Below are positions 7,843 through 16,728 of a stretch of DNA of 45,373 bases, one piece after another. Source of the stretch: Actinomycetaceae bacterium. Its GTDB lineage: Bacteria > Actinomycetota > Actinomycetes > Actinomycetales > Actinomycetaceae. Both the position numbers and the translations under genes were made by a program. Each line of letters begins with the position of its first letter. Position 1 is the stretch's first letter. The notes beneath the pieces were generated by a model, which made no database searches, had not been told where the DNA came from, and was given only the letters and a program-made list of their open reading frames with translations. The stretch covers positions 1 through 45,373 of the forward strand of contig JAFYHO010000099.1 of NCBI GenBank assembly GCA_017539125.1, in the 5' to 3' direction.

Positions 7843-8514
7843 ATGTCTGAACTCAGCATTTTCATCGACGAATCTGGTAGCGACGGTCTTAGAGACAAGT
7901 ACTACCTAGTAACACTTGTCGTACATGAGCAAGACGAGAGCTTGTCGGAGAACATTAGGCTCTACGAGCAGTCCCTTGCTGATAGAAATCTGCCTAACAT
8001 CCCTTTTCATGCCTCGCCTTTACTCAACGGTCATGCTGATTATGAGGGGCTTAGCCTTGCTGGGCGTAAACGATTTTTATCGTCATTTCGAGTCTTTATT
8101 CGTCACGTTCCCGTCCGCTACACCACTATCGCACTGAAAACGAAAGAGCACACTAATGCTAGTGCGGTTTCTGATGTTATGCGTCGTAGGCTTATCGACT
8201 TTATTTTCGACAATCTTTCTTATTTTCAAGAATTTGACCGCGTGAAAATCTATTACGACAATGCTCAACAATCCATTGTTGAAGCAGTCCGCAAAGCAAT
8301 GAACTATGCCCTCGCTAAAGACACTGTCATCTACAGAAAAGCATCACCTGCGGATTACCGTCTCAGTCAAGTCGCGGACTACATCTGCACAATGGAATTC
8401 ACTGCACTCAAATTCTCAGACAAAACAACAACCGCAACCGATGAAAAATTCTTCGGCTCATGGTCTCAATTCAAAAAAGGCATACTCAAAGAAATACGAG
8501 CAAAAAGAATCTGA
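7843..8514 (+). CDS. DUF3800 domain protein
   Basis: 223 aa from the ATG at 7843 (GAGGAAA 4 nt upstream). The N-terminus reads MSELSIFIDESGSDG, the signature IDESG of DUF3800, and the C-terminal part contains DNAQQSIVEAVR and ADYICTMEF, where the family carries further conserved Asp residues. These make an RNase H-like acidic cluster plausible, but the activity is not established. The family is common on mobile and defence-associated DNA. No partner gene is visible. A strong hairpin precedes it and a hybrid PE1/PE2 repeat follows 23 nt after its stop. Confidence 0.8.
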   Translation: MSELSIFIDESGSDGLRDKYYLVTLVVHEQDESLSENIRLYEQSLADRNLPNIPFHASPLLNGHADYEGLSLAGRKRFLSSFRVFIRHVPVRYTTIALKTKEHTNASAVSDVMRRRLIDFIFDNLSYFQEFDRVKIYYDNAQQSIVEAVRKAMNYALAKDTVIYRKASPADYRLSQVADYICTMEFTALKFSDKTTTATDEKFFGSWSQFKKGILKEIRAKRI

Positions 8515-8537
8515 AACCGACAAAACCCCTCCCACCT

Positions 8538-8668
8538 GAGATTGCTTCGTCGGCAACTGCGTTGCCTCCTCGCACAGCAACGAGCGGAAGGTCCACGAAA
8601 GCTCGCTTTCGTGAGACTGTAGCGAGGAAGCTGTGGTAAGTGAGCGAAGCGAACGAACAATGACGATG
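8538..8668. repeat. Hybrid repeat: half PE1 element joined to a PE2 element (second copy)
   Basis: GAGATTGCTTCGTCGGCAAC...GTTGCCTCCTCGCA is a PE1 arm. It continues without a break into reversed PE2: CAGCAACGAGCGGAAGG, hairpin CACGAAAG/CTTTCGTG, GACTGTAGCGAGGAAGCTG, then the GAGCGAAGCGAACGAACAATGACGATG end. The arrangement is the same as at 5877-5999, with different hairpin arms that keep their base pairing. It lies between the DUF3800 gene and hom. Confidence 0.75.
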
Positions 8669-8747
8669 TGTAATGCTCATTTCTCTACAGTTTTTTGTCG
8701 GCGCTCTCGGGTAGGCTAGGAAAGAAGAGAAACGGAAGGAAACTGAC

Positions 8748-10037
8748 GTGAAAGACGAAGTGAAAGTTGCACTGCTCGGCTGCGGAACAGTCGGCACTCA
8801 AGTTGCACGCCTCCTCGGCGAACAAGCAGAAGATTTTGCCGCGCGTTCAGGGGCACGCCTGCGCCTCATCGGTATTGCCGTGCGTGACGCCTCAGCTCCG
8901 CGCGACCCGGCAATCGACCCCGCCCTGCTCACCGAGGACGCAGACAGCATTATCGACCAAGCAGATATCGTCATCGAACTCATCGGCGGTATCGAGCCTG
9001 CTCGCACCTACATTCTCCGCGCTTTCCAAGCAGGCGCTTCCGTCGTCACAGGCAACAAGGCGTTGCTTGCCGAGCATGGCCCGGAACTCTACGAAGCCGC
9101 CGCAGAAGCCAATGTCGATTTGTACTACGAGGCCGCAGTGGCAGGCGCAATCCCCGTTGTTTATGGTTTGCGCGAATCCCTTGCCGGCGACCGTATCACT
9201 CAAATCCTCGGAATCGTCAACGGCACAACGAACTACATTTTGGACGAAATGACCGTCGCGGGGCTCTCCTTCGACGAAGCACTGAAACAAGCCCAAGAGC
9301 TCGGTTTCGCCGAAGCCGACCCGACCGCCGACGTTGATGGTCTCGATGCGGCAGCCAAGTGCGCAATTCTCGCCTCTCTCGCATTCCACACTCGCGTCGA
9401 GCTCAGCGACGTTGAAGTGACAGGAATCCGCGAGATTACCGCAGCAGATATTGCTTCTGCTACCGCGGCAGGGTACGTCATCAAGCTGCTTGCCAATGCC
9501 AAGCGCCACGAGGACGGCATCGAAGTCTCCGTCGCCCCGACCCTTGTTCCGGCTGACCACCCGCTCGCCACCGTTCACGGCTCATTCAATGCTGTTGTCA
9601 TCGAAGCCGAAGCGGCAGACCGCCTCATGTTCTATGGGCGCGGTGCAGGCGGCGCACCCACCGCCTCGGCAGTCCTCTCTGACGTGGTCGCTGCTGCTTC
9701 ACACAAAGTCCTCGGCGGCAATGCTCCGCGCGAGCTCATCTATGGCGACGTTCCGATTCTGCCTGCTTCGAAAACCCGTGCACGCCACCAGCTCGAACTT
9801 GTTGTCGTCGATCAAATCGGCGTACTTACCGAAGTGACTGGCGTTTTCGCACGTCACGGTGTCTCAATCTCTGCCGTCGCCCAGTCCTATGGTCGCGGCA
9901 AGAAGTCCGATACCTGCCATTTGACTGTAACAACACATGAGGCACAGCAAAACGAGCTAGACGCGACCCTCGCCGACCTGCGAGAATCATCTTTTGTAAC
10001 CGATATTGTCCGAGTTATCCGAGTGGAGGAAAACTAA
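8748..10037 (+). CDS. hom: Homoserine dehydrogenase
   Basis: 429 aa. NAD(P)H-dependent reduction of aspartate semialdehyde to homoserine, the branch to threonine and methionine. Rossmann motif [11 protein letters not shown] at the N-terminus, the substrate region [12 protein letters not shown] and [11 protein letters not shown], the catalytic Asp/Lys segment [12 protein letters not shown] near residue 200, and a C-terminal ACT domain ([17 protein letters not shown], about 350-420) for threonine feedback, as in Corynebacterium-type monofunctional enzymes. GTG start with GGAAGG upstream. Its stop overlaps the thrC start by 1 nt (TAATG), so hom-thrC is an operon. Confidence 0.97.
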   Translation: MKDEVKVALLGCGTVGTQVARLLGEQAEDFAARSGARLRLIGIAVRDASAPRDPAIDPALLTEDADSIIDQADIVIELIGGIEPARTYILRAFQAGASVVTGNKALLAEHGPELYEAAAEANVDLYYEAAVAGAIPVVYGLRESLAGDRITQILGIVNGTTNYILDEMTVAGLSFDEALKQAQELGFAEADPTADVDGLDAAAKCAILASLAFHTRVELSDVEVTGIREITAADIASATAAGYVIKLLANAKRHEDGIEVSVAPTLVPADHPLATVHGSFNAVVIEAEAADRLMFYGRGAGGAPTASAVLSDVVAAASHKVLGGNAPRELIYGDVPILPASKTRARHQLELVVVDQIGVLTEVTGVFARHGVSISAVAQSYGRGKKSDTCHLTVTTHEAQQNELDATLADLRESSFVTDIVRVIRVEEN

Positions 10038-11140
10038 TGGCACACCAATGGCAAGGCGTTATCGCTGAATATATCGACCGTCTCCCATTTGCTGAATCTG
10101 ACCCCGTTGTTACTCTGCGTGAGGGTGGGACGCCACTGGTCTATTCGCGTGCCCTGTCTGAGCAGACAGGCGCGGAAGTCTATGTCAAAGTCGAAGGTAT
10201 GAACCCGACTGGTTCCTTCAAAGATCGTGGCATGACGACAGCGATTTCCAAAGTTCTCCAAACGGACGACAAAATCGTTGCCTGCGCTTCGACAGGTAAT
10301 ACCTCTGCTTCGGCAGCGGCCTACGCGGTCGCTGCTGGCTTGGAATGCGCGGTTATTTTGCCTGCTGGAAAAATCGCTGCCGGCAAACTTGCACAGGCAA
10401 TCATGCACGGCGCAAAGCTCGTCGCTGTTGATGGCAATTTTGATGATTGTCTGAATATTGTGCGTGAGCTGACCGAATCCTATCCGGTCGCCCTTGTCAA
10501 CTCTGTCAACCCCTACCGTCTCCAAGGGCAAAAAACAGCCTCTTTTGAGATTGTCGACGAACTCGGCGACGCCCCTGATATCCATATCCTTCCCGTTGGC
10601 AATGCAGGCAATATCTCTGCCTACTGGATGGGCTATATGGAATATGCAGGAAAAACAACCCCTGCCTCTATCGATGACAGCGCCACACGCCTCGAGGCGC
10701 GCGCGACCAAAGTGCCGCAAATGTGGGGCTTCCAAGCCTGGAATGCTGCGCCGCTCGTCCTCGGTCACCCCATCGAAGCCCCCGAGACCCTCGCAACCGC
10801 TATTCGTATCGGCAACCCCGCCTCGTGGGATTACGCTATCGACGCGCGCGACACATCTGGTGGCTTCATCGACCGCGTCACCGACGAAGAAATCCTTGAA
10901 GCCCAATCGCTTCTTGCCGCGCAGACAGGTGTGTTTGTCGAGCCTGCTTCGGCAGCATCTATTGCCGGTCTGCTCAAGACGAGTGCGGCAGGTAAGGTCC
11001 CTGAGGGTGCGAAGATCGTTTGTACCGTCACGGGCAACGGTTTGAAAGACACCGCAACTGCTCTAGCCCCCAAGGGTGAGCTCTCCTTCGACCCGATTGC
11101 CCCCACTATTGACGCGGCTGTCGCTGCACTCAATTTGTAG
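10037..11140 (+). CDS. thrC: Threonine synthase
   Basis: 367 aa PLP enzyme that converts O-phosphohomoserine to threonine. The PLP lysine is in [11 protein letters not shown] (about residue 60), followed by [15 protein letters not shown] and the phosphate-binding GNAGNI. Length and motifs fit the short bacterial class. It is translationally coupled to hom (TAATG overlap); thrB, which makes its substrate, follows 76 nt later with its own ribosome binding site. Confidence 0.97.
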   Translation: MAHQWQGVIAEYIDRLPFAESDPVVTLREGGTPLVYSRALSEQTGAEVYVKVEGMNPTGSFKDRGMTTAISKVLQTDDKIVACASTGNTSASAAAYAVAAGLECAVILPAGKIAAGKLAQAIMHGAKLVAVDGNFDDCLNIVRELTESYPVALVNSVNPYRLQGQKTASFEIVDELGDAPDIHILPVGNAGNISAYWMGYMEYAGKTTPASIDDSATRLEARATKVPQMWGFQAWNAAPLVLGHPIEAPETLATAIRIGNPASWDYAIDARDTSGGFIDRVTDEEILEAQSLLAAQTGVFVEPASAASIAGLLKTSAAGKVPEGAKIVCTVTGNGLKDTATALAPKGELSFDPIAPTIDAAVAALNL

Positions 11141-11216
11141 GGAAGCGCGATACGCTAGAGTTGCACTAGCGAGAGTGCCTTCAATCCGCTGTATATTCCC
11201 ATAGAAAGGAAGCTCG

Positions 11217-12140
11217 ATGCGTCTGGCAAAAGACAGAGCACATGTGCGTGTGCCGGCAACCTCAGGCAATCTGGGGCCTGGCTTTGACTGCATGGGTATG
11301 GCACATGATATATGGGACGATATCGAAGTTTGCCTCACGACGGGTGCCACACGTGTCGAGATTGAGGGAGAGGGTGCGGACGTTTTACCGCGCGACGAGT
11401 CGCATCTGATTATTGTTGCTTTGAAACGCGCGCTTGACGTGGCTGGGATTGCTTATGGCGGTTTCGATTTGCATTGTGTCAACAGGATTCGCCAAGGTAG
11501 GGGATTGGGTTCGTCCGCTGCGGCTGTTGTTGCTGGTCTTATGCTTGCGCGGGGGCTTGTCGATGAGCCGGAGCTGTTGAGCGACGAAGTGCTCCTGACT
11601 CTTGCCACCGATTTTGAGGGGCACCCCGATAATGCTGCGCCTGCAATCTATGGTGGCGCGGTCGTCACATGGACGGAAGCAGCAGACGAGACGGCAACAT
11701 ACAGCACTCATGACGGTCTGTGTGCCAAAGCAGCACCTATACAATTGGCTGAGAATCTGCGTACTACTTTGCTTGTTCCCGATTTTGAATTGGCGACATC
11801 TCTTGCGCGCTCGGTTTTGCCTGAGAGCGTTCCCCATAAAGACGCTGCTTTTAACGCCTCGCGTGCGGCAATGCTTGTTTTGGCATTGGAGGGACGTAGC
11901 GATATGTTCATGCAGGCAACTGGGGAGCGTTTGCACCAAGACTATCGGGCAGATTCGATGCGCCCCTCTATTGAGCTTATGCAGGAATTGCGCGACGCTG
12001 GCTATCCGACGGTTGTCTCAGGCGCGGGTCCGTCGCTCTTGGTCTTTGGCGAATTAAGTCCTCAAGAGCGCCAGTATGCGGCAGGAAAAGGCTTTGCCGC
12101 TTACGATTCTGGCTACACTCCCGGTGCGCAAATCCTTTAA
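11217..12140 (+). CDS. thrB: Homoserine kinase
   Basis: 307 aa GHMP-family kinase that phosphorylates homoserine with ATP. The N-terminus RVPATSGNLGPGFDCMG and the ATP loop GRGLGSSAAAVVAGL (about residue 98) are family signatures; the C-terminal SGAGPSLLV matches the third GHMP motif. ATG at 11217 follows AAAGGAAG. Completes the hom-thrC-thrB set. The stop codon ends at 12140 and a PE1 repeat begins on the very next base. Confidence 0.96.
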   Translation: MRLAKDRAHVRVPATSGNLGPGFDCMGMAHDIWDDIEVCLTTGATRVEIEGEGADVLPRDESHLIIVALKRALDVAGIAYGGFDLHCVNRIRQGRGLGSSAAAVVAGLMLARGLVDEPELLSDEVLLTLATDFEGHPDNAAPAIYGGAVVTWTEAADETATYSTHDGLCAKAAPIQLAENLRTTLLVPDFELATSLARSVLPESVPHKDAAFNASRAAMLVLALEGRSDMFMQATGERLHQDYRADSMRPSIELMQELRDAGYPTVVSGAGPSLLVFGELSPQERQYAAGKGFAAYDSGYTPGAQIL

Positions 12141-12269
12141 CGTCATTGCGAGCACGCGTAAGCGTGCGTGGCAATCTATAGTCCTTAGACTGCCAGCTTT
12201 GCAACTCAGCAATTCACGTCGGTATAGATTGCCGCGGTCGTTCACTACGTTCACTCCCTCGCAATGACG
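12141..12269. repeat. PE1 full-length palindromic element
   Basis: 129 bp, ends CGTCATTGCGAG and CTCGCAATGACG. Left arm hairpin GCACGCGTAAGCGTGC, then GGCAATCTATAGTCC, a centre containing TTTGCAACTC, then GGTATAGATTGCCGCG and a right arm hairpin GTTCACTACGTTCAC. It starts directly after the thrB stop codon and could serve as that operon's terminator. The rest of this 379-bp gap (12270-12519) is the rho leader. Confidence 0.85.
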
Positions 12270-12396
12270 GCAATATGTGGGTTTGTTGTAGAATGCACAC
12301 CTACACACTGCGGGTTTTTTCGTCAAAATCTATACATCGGGCGTATATGTTGCTAGAGTGGTGTCGAAATCGCTGCTTATCCTATTGCGATTGCGT

Positions 12397-12482
12397 CGTA
12401 TCATAGATACGCATTTCTTTTTCCAACAAAAAATCTGATGCTTCTCTGTGTATGCGGCTAAAAAATAGAGTGCCATATGGCA
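12397..12482 (+). promoter_or_regulatory. rho leader with two short palindromes
   Basis: The region ahead of rho contains CGTATC-ATA-GATACG (12397-12411) and the perfect palindrome TGCCATATGGCA (12471-12482), in AT-rich DNA. A -10-like TATAGAT lies near 12494-12500. rho genes are commonly autoregulated through their leader; whether these palindromes matter is unknown. Confidence 0.3.
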
Positions 12483-12519
12483 ATACATATCTGTATAGAT
12501 AAAACGAAGGAAAATCCCC

Positions 12520-14331
12520 GTGACTGATACGTCCCCTAAAGGTCCAATTTCGACCATGCGCCTTGCAGATTTGCGCGCCTACGCTGAAGAACTCGGTATT
12601 GAGCTCAGTCCCAAGGCAAAAAGACCAGAAATCCAAGCGGCTATCCGTGAAGTTCTCCCTGCCCGCCGAGGGCGTTCCCGCAAAGACGAGAACCTCCCGC
12701 TTGAACAGCAGGGTTCAGCGAATGAGCAAGCTTCTTCTATTGCCCCAGAAGCAGGTAAAAGCGAAGAAGTAGCCGCCAATGAAAAGACAGATGAGCAGTA
12801 CACCGGTCCTGCAACTGTCGAAGATATTGTATTGCCTGAGCCGTCTGGTGCCCGTGAGGATGCCGCCACCACTGCAACTCGCTCTCGCACGCGCAGCAGA
12901 AACCGTAACCGTAACCGTAACAATGCGGAACAAGGTGCTCAGCGACAGGACGCTCCCGTCAATAACGCTGCTGACAGTTCCAATGCCGACAATGCCAACG
13001 AGGAACGCGCTGCTCAACGCGCTCGTACTACCCAAGGGGGGCAGGCTCAAGCCCAGCAGCGCCAGCGCTCCGATCGCAACAATCAGCGCGCCCAAGCCCA
13101 AGCGCAGGCACAAAACCAGAACAACACGGACAATGCGCAATACGCTCAGCAGGAGGAAGAATATCTCATTCCTGTCGCCGGTATTCTCGACAAGCAGGGC
13201 AACCAGTTCTTCTTGCGTACAGGCGGCTACTTGCCTGGCACGAACGACGCCTTCGTCACCCCGCAAATCATCAAGCAATATTCCTTGCGCCGTGGCGATG
13301 CGATTGTTGGTGCGGTGCGCGAGCCCAGTAGCTATCAAAACCGTCGCAATAATAATCGTCGTGGAAACAATAACCGCTATTACAACCAGCCGCGCCACAA
13401 TCAGCTTGTGCAGGTCGATTCCATTAACGGTTTGACGCCTGAGAAGTCCGCCGAGCGTCCCGAGTTCAACAAGCTCACTCCGCTCTATCCGCAGGAGATG
13501 ATCCGTCTTGAGACAGACTCGAAGGGTTTGACGACGCGCGCTATCGACCTTGTTGCTCCTATCGGTAAGGGCCAGCGTGGTCTTATTGTCTCGCCGCCTA
13601 AGGCAGGCAAGACTCTTATGATGCAACAGATTGCTATGGCAATCGCCAAGAATGACCCCGATGTTCATATCATGGTTGTGCTGGTGGACGAGCGCCCTGA
13701 GGAAGTCACCGATATGCAGCGCTTGGTTAAGGGCGAGGTTATTTCTTCGACCTTCGACCGCCCGGCAAGCGACCATACGATTGTCGCTGAGTTGGCAATT
13801 GAGCGCGCAAAGCGCCTGGTCGAACTTGGTCAAGATGTTGTCGTCCTTCTTGATTCTCTGACGCGCCTGTCGCGTGCCTACAATTTGGCTGCCCCGACTT
13901 CCGGACGTATTCTCTCCGGTGGTGTGGACGCGGCCGCGCTCTATCCGCCCAAGAAGTTCTTTGGTGCGGCCCGCAATATCGAGGACGGTGGCTCGTTGAC
14001 GATTATCGCTTCGGCTCTTGTCGAGACGGGCTCGAAGATGGACGAAGTCATTTTCGAAGAGTTCAAGGGTACGGGCAATATGGAGCTGCGCTTGTCGCGT
14101 CAGCTGGCTGACCGCCGTATCTTCCCAGCTATTGACGTTAATGCGTCCGGTACACGCCGCGAAGAATTGCTCTACACTCCGCAAGAGTTGAAGGTTATTT
14201 GGCAGTTGCGCCGTGGCATGGGCAAGCTGGAAGTCTCCGAGGCCTCCGATTTCTTCTTGAACCGCCTGCGCAAGACTGAGTCGAATGGAGACTTCCTCGT
14301 CTCGATTATGCGTCAAATGCAAAATTCCTAA
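12520..14331 (+). CDS. rho: Transcription termination factor Rho
   Basis: 603 aa hexameric RNA helicase that ends transcription at Rho-dependent sites. Order: Rho N-terminal helical domain ([17 protein letters not shown]); an insertion of about 150 residues rich in Arg, Asn, Gln and Ala ([15 protein letters not shown] and onward), typical of actinobacterial Rho; the OB-fold RNA-binding domain ([17 protein letters not shown]); the ATPase with Walker [11 protein letters not shown], the [10 protein letters not shown] segment, Walker [11 protein letters not shown], and the secondary RNA site GTGNMEL. GTG start at 12520 with GAAGGAAA upstream. A nitroreductase gene follows after 6 nt. Confidence 0.97.
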   Translation: MTDTSPKGPISTMRLADLRAYAEELGIELSPKAKRPEIQAAIREVLPARRGRSRKDENLPLEQQGSANEQASSIAPEAGKSEEVAANEKTDEQYTGPATVEDIVLPEPSGAREDAATTATRSRTRSRNRNRNRNNAEQGAQRQDAPVNNAADSSNADNANEERAAQRARTTQGGQAQAQQRQRSDRNNQRAQAQAQAQNQNNTDNAQYAQQEEEYLIPVAGILDKQGNQFFLRTGGYLPGTNDAFVTPQIIKQYSLRRGDAIVGAVREPSSYQNRRNNNRRGNNNRYYNQPRHNQLVQVDSINGLTPEKSAERPEFNKLTPLYPQEMIRLETDSKGLTTRAIDLVAPIGKGQRGLIVSPPKAGKTLMMQQIAMAIAKNDPDVHIMVVLVDERPEEVTDMQRLVKGEVISSTFDRPASDHTIVAELAIERAKRLVELGQDVVVLLDSLTRLSRAYNLAAPTSGRILSGGVDAAALYPPKKFFGAARNIEDGGSLTIIASALVETGSKMDEVIFEEFKGTGNMELRLSRQLADRRIFPAIDVNASGTRREELLYTPQELKVIWQLRRGMGKLEVSEASDFFLNRLRKTESNGDFLVSIMRQMQNS

Positions 14332-14337
14332 TTCGCT

Positions 14338-15027
14338 ATGCAGGAGATAGAAGCTCTCTATGAGCGTCGCAGCGTCAAGCACTACCTCGACGAGCCATTA
14401 AAAGAAGCCGACCGTCAGGCTTTGCTTGACGCGATAGCAGAAATCAATGCCGTCTCAGGGCTGCATATCCAGCTGATGGAGGACGAGCCAGCTGTTTTCA
14501 GGCACTATATCTCCAGAGCGACAGGCCTGATTTCTGCACGCCACTATTTTGCTCTTGTTGGTCCTAAAAATCCCCAGCTGGGTAGGCAAGTGGGTTATTG
14601 GGGGCAGCGCCTTGTCCTCTTTGCTCAAAGCTTGGGTCTGCGAACGAATTGGACGGGCGGCTCTCGCCGCCTCGGCGCTTCAACTGCGCAGGTTGACAAG
14701 GGGGAGAAGCTTGTTATCGTTATTGCTGTCGGTTACGGTGAGGATAACGGCAAGGAACGCGAGACGCGGTCTCTCGAAGAATTGTGTGCTGTTCCTGACG
14801 GGCTCGACAATGCGCCCGAATGGTTCATCTCAGGCATGAAAGCCGCTCAGGCAGCACCGACGGGTTTCAATCGTCAAAAGTTCCGTATCATTTTGCACCC
14901 TGACGGCACCTGCGAAGCCAAAGACACCGCCCTCATCAAATTGACAGATGTCGATTTGGGAACCGTCATGTACAACTTCGAGGTCGGCGCACGCCCCCAC
15001 ACCGTCACCTGGCGCAATCCCGTATAG
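14338..15027 (+). CDS. Nitroreductase family protein
   Basis: 229 aa, FMN-dependent oxidoreductase family. The N-terminus ALYERRSVKHYLDEPL is the usual nitroreductase opening (Arg-Arg-Ser contacts FMN), with GLRTNWTGG and KLVIVIAVGYGED in the middle and AAPTGFNRQKFRI later, as in the TM1586-like branch in which two nitroreductase-like halves form one chain. Substrate unknown. It starts 6 nt after rho and is likely co-transcribed; the ribosome binding site is weak, so translation may be coupled. A PE1 element begins 12 nt after the stop. Confidence 0.85.
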   Translation: MQEIEALYERRSVKHYLDEPLKEADRQALLDAIAEINAVSGLHIQLMEDEPAVFRHYISRATGLISARHYFALVGPKNPQLGRQVGYWGQRLVLFAQSLGLRTNWTGGSRRLGASTAQVDKGEKLVIVIAVGYGEDNGKERETRSLEELCAVPDGLDNAPEWFISGMKAAQAAPTGFNRQKFRIILHPDGTCEAKDTALIKLTDVDLGTVMYNFEVGARPHTVTWRNPV

Positions 15028-15039
15028 CTTATCTTTCCC

Positions 15040-15167
15040 CGTCATTGCGAGCCTTCCGAAGGAAGGCGTGGCAATCAATACCAACGTGTATTGCTAGTGT
15101 TGCAAAGCGGGCAATAATGGACTATTGATTGCCGCGTCGGACGCAGCGCGTCCTCCTCGCAATGACG
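15040..15167. repeat. PE1 full-length palindromic element
   Basis: 128 bp with ends CGTCATTGCGAG and CTCGCAATGACG. Left hairpin CCTTCCGAAGGAAGG, then GGCAATCAATA, a centre with GTGTTGCAAAGC, TGGACTATTGATTGCC, and right hairpin GGACGCAGCGCGTCC. It lies between the rho operon and the MATE gene. Confidence 0.85.
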
Positions 15168-15200
15168 GAAAGAGGTGTGATGCTGGTTGCGGGAATTGTG

Positions 15201-15220
15201 TTAGTATCGTCTGATACTAA
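15201..15220 (+). promoter_or_regulatory. Inverted repeat before MATE exporter gene (candidate operator)
   Basis: TTAGTATC (15201-15208) and GATACTAA (15213-15220) form a perfect 8-bp inverted repeat with a 4-nt spacer, ending at the AAAGGAG ribosome binding site of the MATE gene. It fits a MarR- or TetR-type operator, or an mRNA hairpin next to the ribosome binding site. No regulator gene lies beside it, so a repressor would act from elsewhere. Confidence 0.55.
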
Positions 15221-15235
15221 AGGAGTAGGAGAACA

Positions 15236-16603
15236 ATGAGCGTCGATATGTCCCGCCATTTCAGCCTTGGCGCTTTGCTCCGCTTCACCGCGCCCACAAT
15301 CGCCATGATGCTCGTCATGAGCTTTTACACCATTGTGGACGGCTTCTTTGTTTCGCGTTATATCGGCTCGACTGCTTTGGCAGCGGTCAATTTCGCCTGG
15401 CCCTTACACATAATTCTCGGCACTATCGGTTTTATGATTGGCACAGGTGGAACGGCAATCATTTCTGCAACTCGTGGGTCAGGCGATGAAGCCAGGGCGC
15501 GCCAGCAATTCTCCCTGCTCGTCTATGTGGCGCTCGCAGCCGGTGTGATTGCTGCTATTTTCGGTCTGCTTACTTTACGTCCAGCTCTGTCTTTTCTCGG
15601 TGCGCAAGGCGATTTGCTCAACCAGTCGTACGCCTACGGAATTATCATTACTGTGGCTGTGCCGGCTCTCATCGCTCAGTATATGTTCCAGACTTTCTTT
15701 ATCGCTGCGGGCAAACCCAAGCTAGGTTTCGCCGTCACTATCGTTTCAGGTATTGCCAATATCGTCCTTGACTATATCCTCATCATTCCTCTGGATATGG
15801 GGATTGTTGGGGCAGCAATCGGCACAGCTTCCGCCGAGGCTGTTGGCGGGATTATTCCGTTGATTTATTTCGCCTCGAAAAACAGTAGTTTTCTCCGTCT
15901 TGGGCGCACCCATTTTGACGGGCACACGATTATTGCCACTATCATCAACGGCTCATCGGAAATGGTTTCTAACATTGCAATGTCGGTGGTGACGGTCGCC
16001 TATAACGTTCAGCTTCTGCGATATTTGGGAGAGAACGGAGTGGCGGCCTACAGTCTCATCATGTATGCGGCTTTCGGATTTAGCGCTATTTCTCTGGGGT
16101 TTGTGACGGGTTCTTCGCCCTTGATGAGTTTCCAATGGGGTGCGAAGAATCGCGTAGAGATGCAAAGCCTTTTCCGTTTGTCTTTGCGTGTGCTGGCGGT
16201 TGCCGGAGTAGTGATGTTTGTGGTGACGCAACTAGTTGCGCGGCCGCTTGCGCAGTTTTTTGTCGGCTACGATGCGGCTTTGACTGATTTGACGGTTCAT
16301 GCGGCGCGTATTTTTTCGCTCGTCATGCCCACTATGGGTTTCAATCTTTATGCTTCGGCGTTGTTCACTGCGCTGGAAAATGGAAAAATCAGTGCTCTTT
16401 TGACGTTTGTGCGCGTGCTGATTTGCGAGATTTCCGCTGTTTTCCTCTTGCCTCTTGCTTTTGGGGGTGAGGGCATTTGGTTCTCAGCTGCTGTCGCTGA
16501 AATCCCGGCTCTGGCTTTGAGTTTCTTCTTTATCTGGCGCTTGCGCGGCCACTACGGTTATCTTCCCGTCCCTTCCCGTCGTTGCGAGGAAGGCGAAGCC
16601 TGA
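15236..16603 (+). CDS. MATE family efflux transporter
   Basis: 455 aa inner-membrane protein with about 12 predicted membrane segments in two halves, first seen at LGALLRFTAPTIAMMLVMSF. The sequence around IGTGGTAIISATRGSGDEARARQQ matches the MATE family, close to the MepA/DinF-like branch. MATE proteins export cationic drugs or metabolites using Na+ or H+. ATG at 15236 with AAAGGAG upstream, controlled by a likely operator. The last nine residues (SRRCEEGEA) and the stop codon are encoded by a PE1 repeat (16577-16685), so the C-terminus was probably altered by repeat insertion. Confidence 0.92.
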   Translation: MSVDMSRHFSLGALLRFTAPTIAMMLVMSFYTIVDGFFVSRYIGSTALAAVNFAWPLHIILGTIGFMIGTGGTAIISATRGSGDEARARQQFSLLVYVALAAGVIAAIFGLLTLRPALSFLGAQGDLLNQSYAYGIIITVAVPALIAQYMFQTFFIAAGKPKLGFAVTIVSGIANIVLDYILIIPLDMGIVGAAIGTASAEAVGGIIPLIYFASKNSSFLRLGRTHFDGHTIIATIINGSSEMVSNIAMSVVTVAYNVQLLRYLGENGVAAYSLIMYAAFGFSAISLGFVTGSSPLMSFQWGAKNRVEMQSLFRLSLRVLAVAGVVMFVVTQLVARPLAQFFVGYDAALTDLTVHAARIFSLVMPTMGFNLYASALFTALENGKISALLTFVRVLICEISAVFLLPLAFGGEGIWFSAAVAEIPALALSFFFIWRLRGHYGYLPVPSRRCEEGEA

Positions 16604-16685
16604 CGAAGCAATCTCGAGTTTGATTATTGTAATACGGTGAGCTGGAGATTGCTTCGGTCGCCTTTCAGGCTCCCTCGCAACGACG
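16577..16685. repeat. PE1 element overlapping the MATE 3' end
   Basis: 109 bp, ends CGTCGTTGCGAG and CTCGCAACGACG (matching variants). Left hairpin GAAGGCGAAGCCT, GAAGCAATCTCGAG, centre TTTGATTATTGTAATACGG, GGAGATTGCTTCGG, right hairpin region CCTTTCAGGC. The centre differs from the TTGCAA class and resembles 7505-7535, so PE1 has at least two core types. The MATE stop codon TGA lies inside the left arm. Confidence 0.8.
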
Positions 16686-16728
16686 GAGTGGTTATACTGG
16701 CTAGAGCATATCTAGGCGTGGGAGATTT

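Noticed and set aside
12715-14382. 555-codon open frame antisense to rho
   Set aside because: Lies wholly opposite an unmistakable rho gene, has no family similarity and no ribosome binding site; it follows from the codon bias of rho.
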